Source: Nitrososphaerota archaeon
GTDB lineage: Archaea; Thermoproteota; Nitrososphaeria; Nitrososphaerales; Nitrosopumilaceae
Length of the DNA: 9,234 bases
NCBI GenBank assembly: GCA_022573065.1
Contig: JACZUQ010000012.1
Location: 6,907 to 16,140, forward strand
Direction: 5' to 3'
The notes beneath the pieces were generated by a model. That model worked only from the letters and a program-made list of their open reading frames with translations. It did not search any database and was not told where the DNA came from. This document shows, piece after piece, positions 4,668-9,234 of this stretch. Positions within the stretch are counted from its first letter, which is position 1; each line of letters begins with the position of its first letter. Position numbers and translations under genes: made by a program.

Positions 4668-7361
4668 ATGGATAAAGCTGAAATTCTTGCAAAATTTTCT
4701 GCAGAACCTGACAAATATTACAAAGTAAATTTGTTTGAGGAGCAAGGCTACCAACGAAAAACTTGTCCTACATGTGGAAAATTCTTTTGGACCATTGATG
4801 AGAATCGAAATAATTGTCCAGAGGATTCAGATGACACCTATTCGTTCATTGGGGATCCTCCCACTCTGAAAAGATTTGATTATTCTCAAGCATGGATTGA
4901 GATAGAGTCATTTTTTACAAAAAATGGTCATACATCAGTAAATAGATATCCTGTTGTTTGTAGATGGCGTGATGATCTATATTTTACTATTGCATCAGTT
5001 GTTGATTTTCAAAGAGTAATGGGTTCCAAAGTTGTCTTTGAGTTTCCTGCAAATCCAATTATAGTCCCACAACCTTGTCTTAGATTCAAGGATTTAGAAA
5101 ATGTTGGAGTAACAGGACGACATTTTTCTAGCTTTTGTATGATTGGACAACTTAGCATTCCAAATGAACAAGGATATTGGAAAGATGAATGCATTGACCT
5201 TGATTTTAGATTGTTAACTAATCAATTTGGAATAAACAAAAACGAGATTGTCTTTGTTGAAGATGTTTGGGAGGGCGGTGGCTCTTTTGGCTCTTCATTA
5301 GAGTTTTATGTTAGAGGACTAGAACTAGGAAACGCAGTCTTTACAGAGTTTCAAGGAGAATTGGGAAACCATACTGTTCTAGACCAGAAGATAATTGACA
5401 TGGGAGCAGGCCTGGAAAGATTTGCATGGATTACCATGGGCACACCAACTGCGTATGATTGTTGTTTTGGTCAGATTACAGAAAAGCTAATTGACAAGGT
5501 TGGAATTGACATTGAGCTGGATTTACTTTCTCAGTACTTTATTGAGATTGCAAAGAATCAAAAAAAATATCCCAACATTTTAGAGGTAAAAAATCATGCA
5601 ATTGCAAATGTTGGTCTAGACCAACAAAAGGTTCTACAAGGAATTAATCCACTAGAAGGCATCTATTTGATAGCAGACCATCTTAGAACCTTGATCTTTG
5701 CAATTTCAGATGGTGCACTGCCAAGTAATGTTGGTGGAGGATACAATTTGAGAATTGTACTTCGAAGAATTATTGGAACAATGCAAAGATTGGGATTAAA
5801 GCTAGACCTTGATGAGATGATTGACATGCACATTGATTATCTAAAAGCAACGTATCCAGAACTTGAAGAAAAAAGAGCCGATGTTAAAACAATCATTGAT
5901 GTTGAATCAAAAAGATACGAAGAATCTAAAATTCGAATGAAAAAGATTGCAACCAATCTCAAAGAAAAAAAGCATGTTCTAAACGTTGATGACTTGATTC
6001 GAATGTACGAATCAGATGGAATCACACCTGATTATCTTAAGGAATTAGATGTAATTCCTGAAATTCCGCCTACATTTTATTCAAAATTATCTGATTTACA
6101 CCAAGCAGTTGATACAAAGCAAAAAGAAAAGCTTCCACTAAAAAACACTGCTGAAACTGAGTTGTTATTTTATGGCGATGATCCACGCGAGTTTGAAGCT
6201 AAGGTTCTAGGATCATTTGACAGGTATGTTGTGTTAGATAAAACATCATTTTATGCAAGAGGTGGAGGACAGGAACCGGATCATGGAACAATATCTGGCT
6301 TTGAGGTAGTTGATGTAAATAAACACGGCAACGTGGTTGTACATGAGCTAAAAGATGGTATTCCAAAAGAAGGGGAGACTGTTCATTGTATAGTTGATTC
6401 AAAAAGAAGAGAAGGAATTACTAAACATCACACCAGCACACATATCTTAAATTCTTCTGCACGAAACATTTTGGGTTCTTGGGTTTGGCAAAACTCTGCA
6501 TTCAAGGAAGTCGATCATGCCAGACTAGATATTACACACCATTCAGCTTTGACTGAAGACGAGGTAAAAAAGATAGAAGAATCTGCAAACAAAATTGTTC
6601 AAAAGGACATGAAAGTAACTATTGAGAACTTTGATAGGGGAACTGCAGAACAAAAGTACGGCTTTAGAATTTACCAAGGAGGCGTAGTTCCAGTAAAGTC
6701 AGTTCGAATTGTATCAATTGAGGATTTTGATGTTGAAGCTTGTGGTGGAACTCATGTTAAAAAAACTAAAGAAATTGATTTGATCAAAATTACTAGAACC
6801 AAACGAATCCAAGATGGAGTGGTACGATTAGAGTTTGTAGCTGGCGTTGCAGCTCAAGAATATGTAAAGACACACGAGGTTGATTTAGCAAAGCAAACAG
6901 CTGACGCTGCAGCTAAAGAGGAACGCGATAATCTACGAGACCAAAAAAAGGTTAAAGCTCGAGAAAAGATTCCCATTTTAATTGAACAAATTAAGGAAAC
7001 TAAAACTGGTACTACAACAATTGATGAAATAGAAATAACAACAGCTGATGGTGTACGATTCTGTTGTACAACAAGTGAACAATATGATGAGTATTTTCAT
7101 ATCAATTTTGGTGAGAAACTAATCAAGGCTGATCCTCAGGCCTCATACTGTGGCATTTTTGAGGCTGGACCCACGCTTAGGACCATAGTTTACGCAGGAG
7201 AATCCTCTAAAAACTGCAATGCAGGCTCAATTGCCAAGGCAGTTTCAGAAATGTTGGGGGGCTTTGGTGGTGGAAATAATCGATTTGCCCAAGGTGGTGG
7301 AAAAGACAAATCAAAAAAAGACGAAGCAATAAAAAAAGCAAAACAGATGGTTTTAGAGTAA
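4668..7361 (+). CDS. alaS: Alanyl-tRNA synthetase, archaeal type
   Basis: AlaRS attaches alanine to tRNA-Ala and hydrolyses mischarged Ser- and Gly-tRNA-Ala. The 897 residues match the archaeal form. An N-terminal Cys motif, C33-x2-C36 with FFWT and C50, precedes the class II catalytic core at about 65-380, which includes GAGLERFAW near 248-256 and motif 3 at GGGYNLRIVLRRI (356-368). The editing domain spans roughly 500-720. It has the loop ARGGGQ (residues 530-535) and the metal ligands H588-x3-H592 and C692-x3-H696, so editing should be active. The C-terminal C-Ala domain ends with GGFGGGNNRFAQGGGKD (about 862-880). The fourth Cys usually seen in the archaeal N-terminal motif seems to be missing (NCPEDSDDTYSF). 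The start ATG has a TATA-like box 27 nt upstream and a GGTGA motif. leuS follows with one base between stop and start. Confidence 0.97.
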   Translation: MDKAEILAKFSAEPDKYYKVNLFEEQGYQRKTCPTCGKFFWTIDENRNNCPEDSDDTYSFIGDPPTLKRFDYSQAWIEIESFFTKNGHTSVNRYPVVCRWRDDLYFTIASVVDFQRVMGSKVVFEFPANPIIVPQPCLRFKDLENVGVTGRHFSSFCMIGQLSIPNEQGYWKDECIDLDFRLLTNQFGINKNEIVFVEDVWEGGGSFGSSLEFYVRGLELGNAVFTEFQGELGNHTVLDQKIIDMGAGLERFAWITMGTPTAYDCCFGQITEKLIDKVGIDIELDLLSQYFIEIAKNQKKYPNILEVKNHAIANVGLDQQKVLQGINPLEGIYLIADHLRTLIFAISDGALPSNVGGGYNLRIVLRRIIGTMQRLGLKLDLDEMIDMHIDYLKATYPELEEKRADVKTIIDVESKRYEESKIRMKKIATNLKEKKHVLNVDDLIRMYESDGITPDYLKELDVIPEIPPTFYSKLSDLHQAVDTKQKEKLPLKNTAETELLFYGDDPREFEAKVLGSFDRYVVLDKTSFYARGGGQEPDHGTISGFEVVDVNKHGNVVVHELKDGIPKEGETVHCIVDSKRREGITKHHTSTHILNSSARNILGSWVWQNSAFKEVDHARLDITHHSALTEDEVKKIEESANKIVQKDMKVTIENFDRGTAEQKYGFRIYQGGVVPVKSVRIVSIEDFDVEACGGTHVKKTKEIDLIKITRTKRIQDGVVRLEFVAGVAAQEYVKTHEVDLAKQTADAAAKEERDNLRDQKKVKAREKIPILIEQIKETKTGTTTIDEIEITTADGVRFCCTTSEQYDEYFHINFGEKLIKADPQASYCGIFEAGPTLRTIVYAGESSKNCNAGSIAKAVSEMLGGFGGGNNRFAQGGGKDKSKKDEAIKKAKQMVLE

Positions 7362-7362
7362 T

Positions 7363-9234
<1,872 letters not shown>

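Overview
The window looks like a piece of an AT-rich archaeal chromosome, most likely from a Nitrososphaerota (Thaumarchaeota) organism of the Nitrosopumilus type. The archaeal assignment rests on an archaeal L1, a P0-type L10, a P1/L12 stalk protein with the archaeal/eukaryotic C-terminal tail, archaeal-type alanyl- and leucyl-tRNA synthetases, and TATA-like boxes about 27-30 nt before most start codons with little Shine-Dalgarno signal. The phylum-level assignment is inference from gene character and style, not a database result.

Left part (1-2217): the last 24 codons, stop included, of an unrecognised + strand gene meet an Lrp/AsnC-family regulator on the - strand tail to tail. The regulator is divergent from a two-gene ribosomal operon, rpl1-rpl10, across a 164-bp intergenic region. 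That region holds both promoters and a 12-bp palindrome between the rpl1 TATA box and its TTG start. L10 has two clear 26-residue repeats at its C-terminus, where stalk dimers are expected to dock, but lacks the acidic ALFG-type tail found on many archaeal P0 proteins.

Middle part (2218-4594): a 260-bp gap holds a T-run and hairpins after rpl10 and a possible 35-codon gene on the - strand. It is followed by an 86-aa hypothetical gene (+). Four - strand genes then follow, listed left to right: a TRIC/UPF0126 membrane protein, the stalk protein P1 (rpl12), a 169-aa hypothetical protein with a basic N-terminal segment that may be a small beta-barrel, and a 62-aa protein with two zinc fingers. 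Each - strand gene appears to have its own upstream promoter region. The L1/L10/P1 genes are therefore split: P1 is inverted and separately promoted, and L11 is not next to L1.

Right part (4668-9234): alaS and leuS (the latter cut by the window end inside its KMSKS region) form a tight operon with one nucleotide between stop and start. It is divergent from the zinc-finger gene.

The content is mainly core translation machinery plus small lineage-type proteins. I found no mobile element, CRISPR array, defence system or RNA gene, and no convincing undescribed multi-gene system. The most interesting points are the tail-less L10 beside a tailed, relocated P1, the palindrome in the rpl1 promoter, the small - strand ORF after rpl10, and the three small unassigned proteins.
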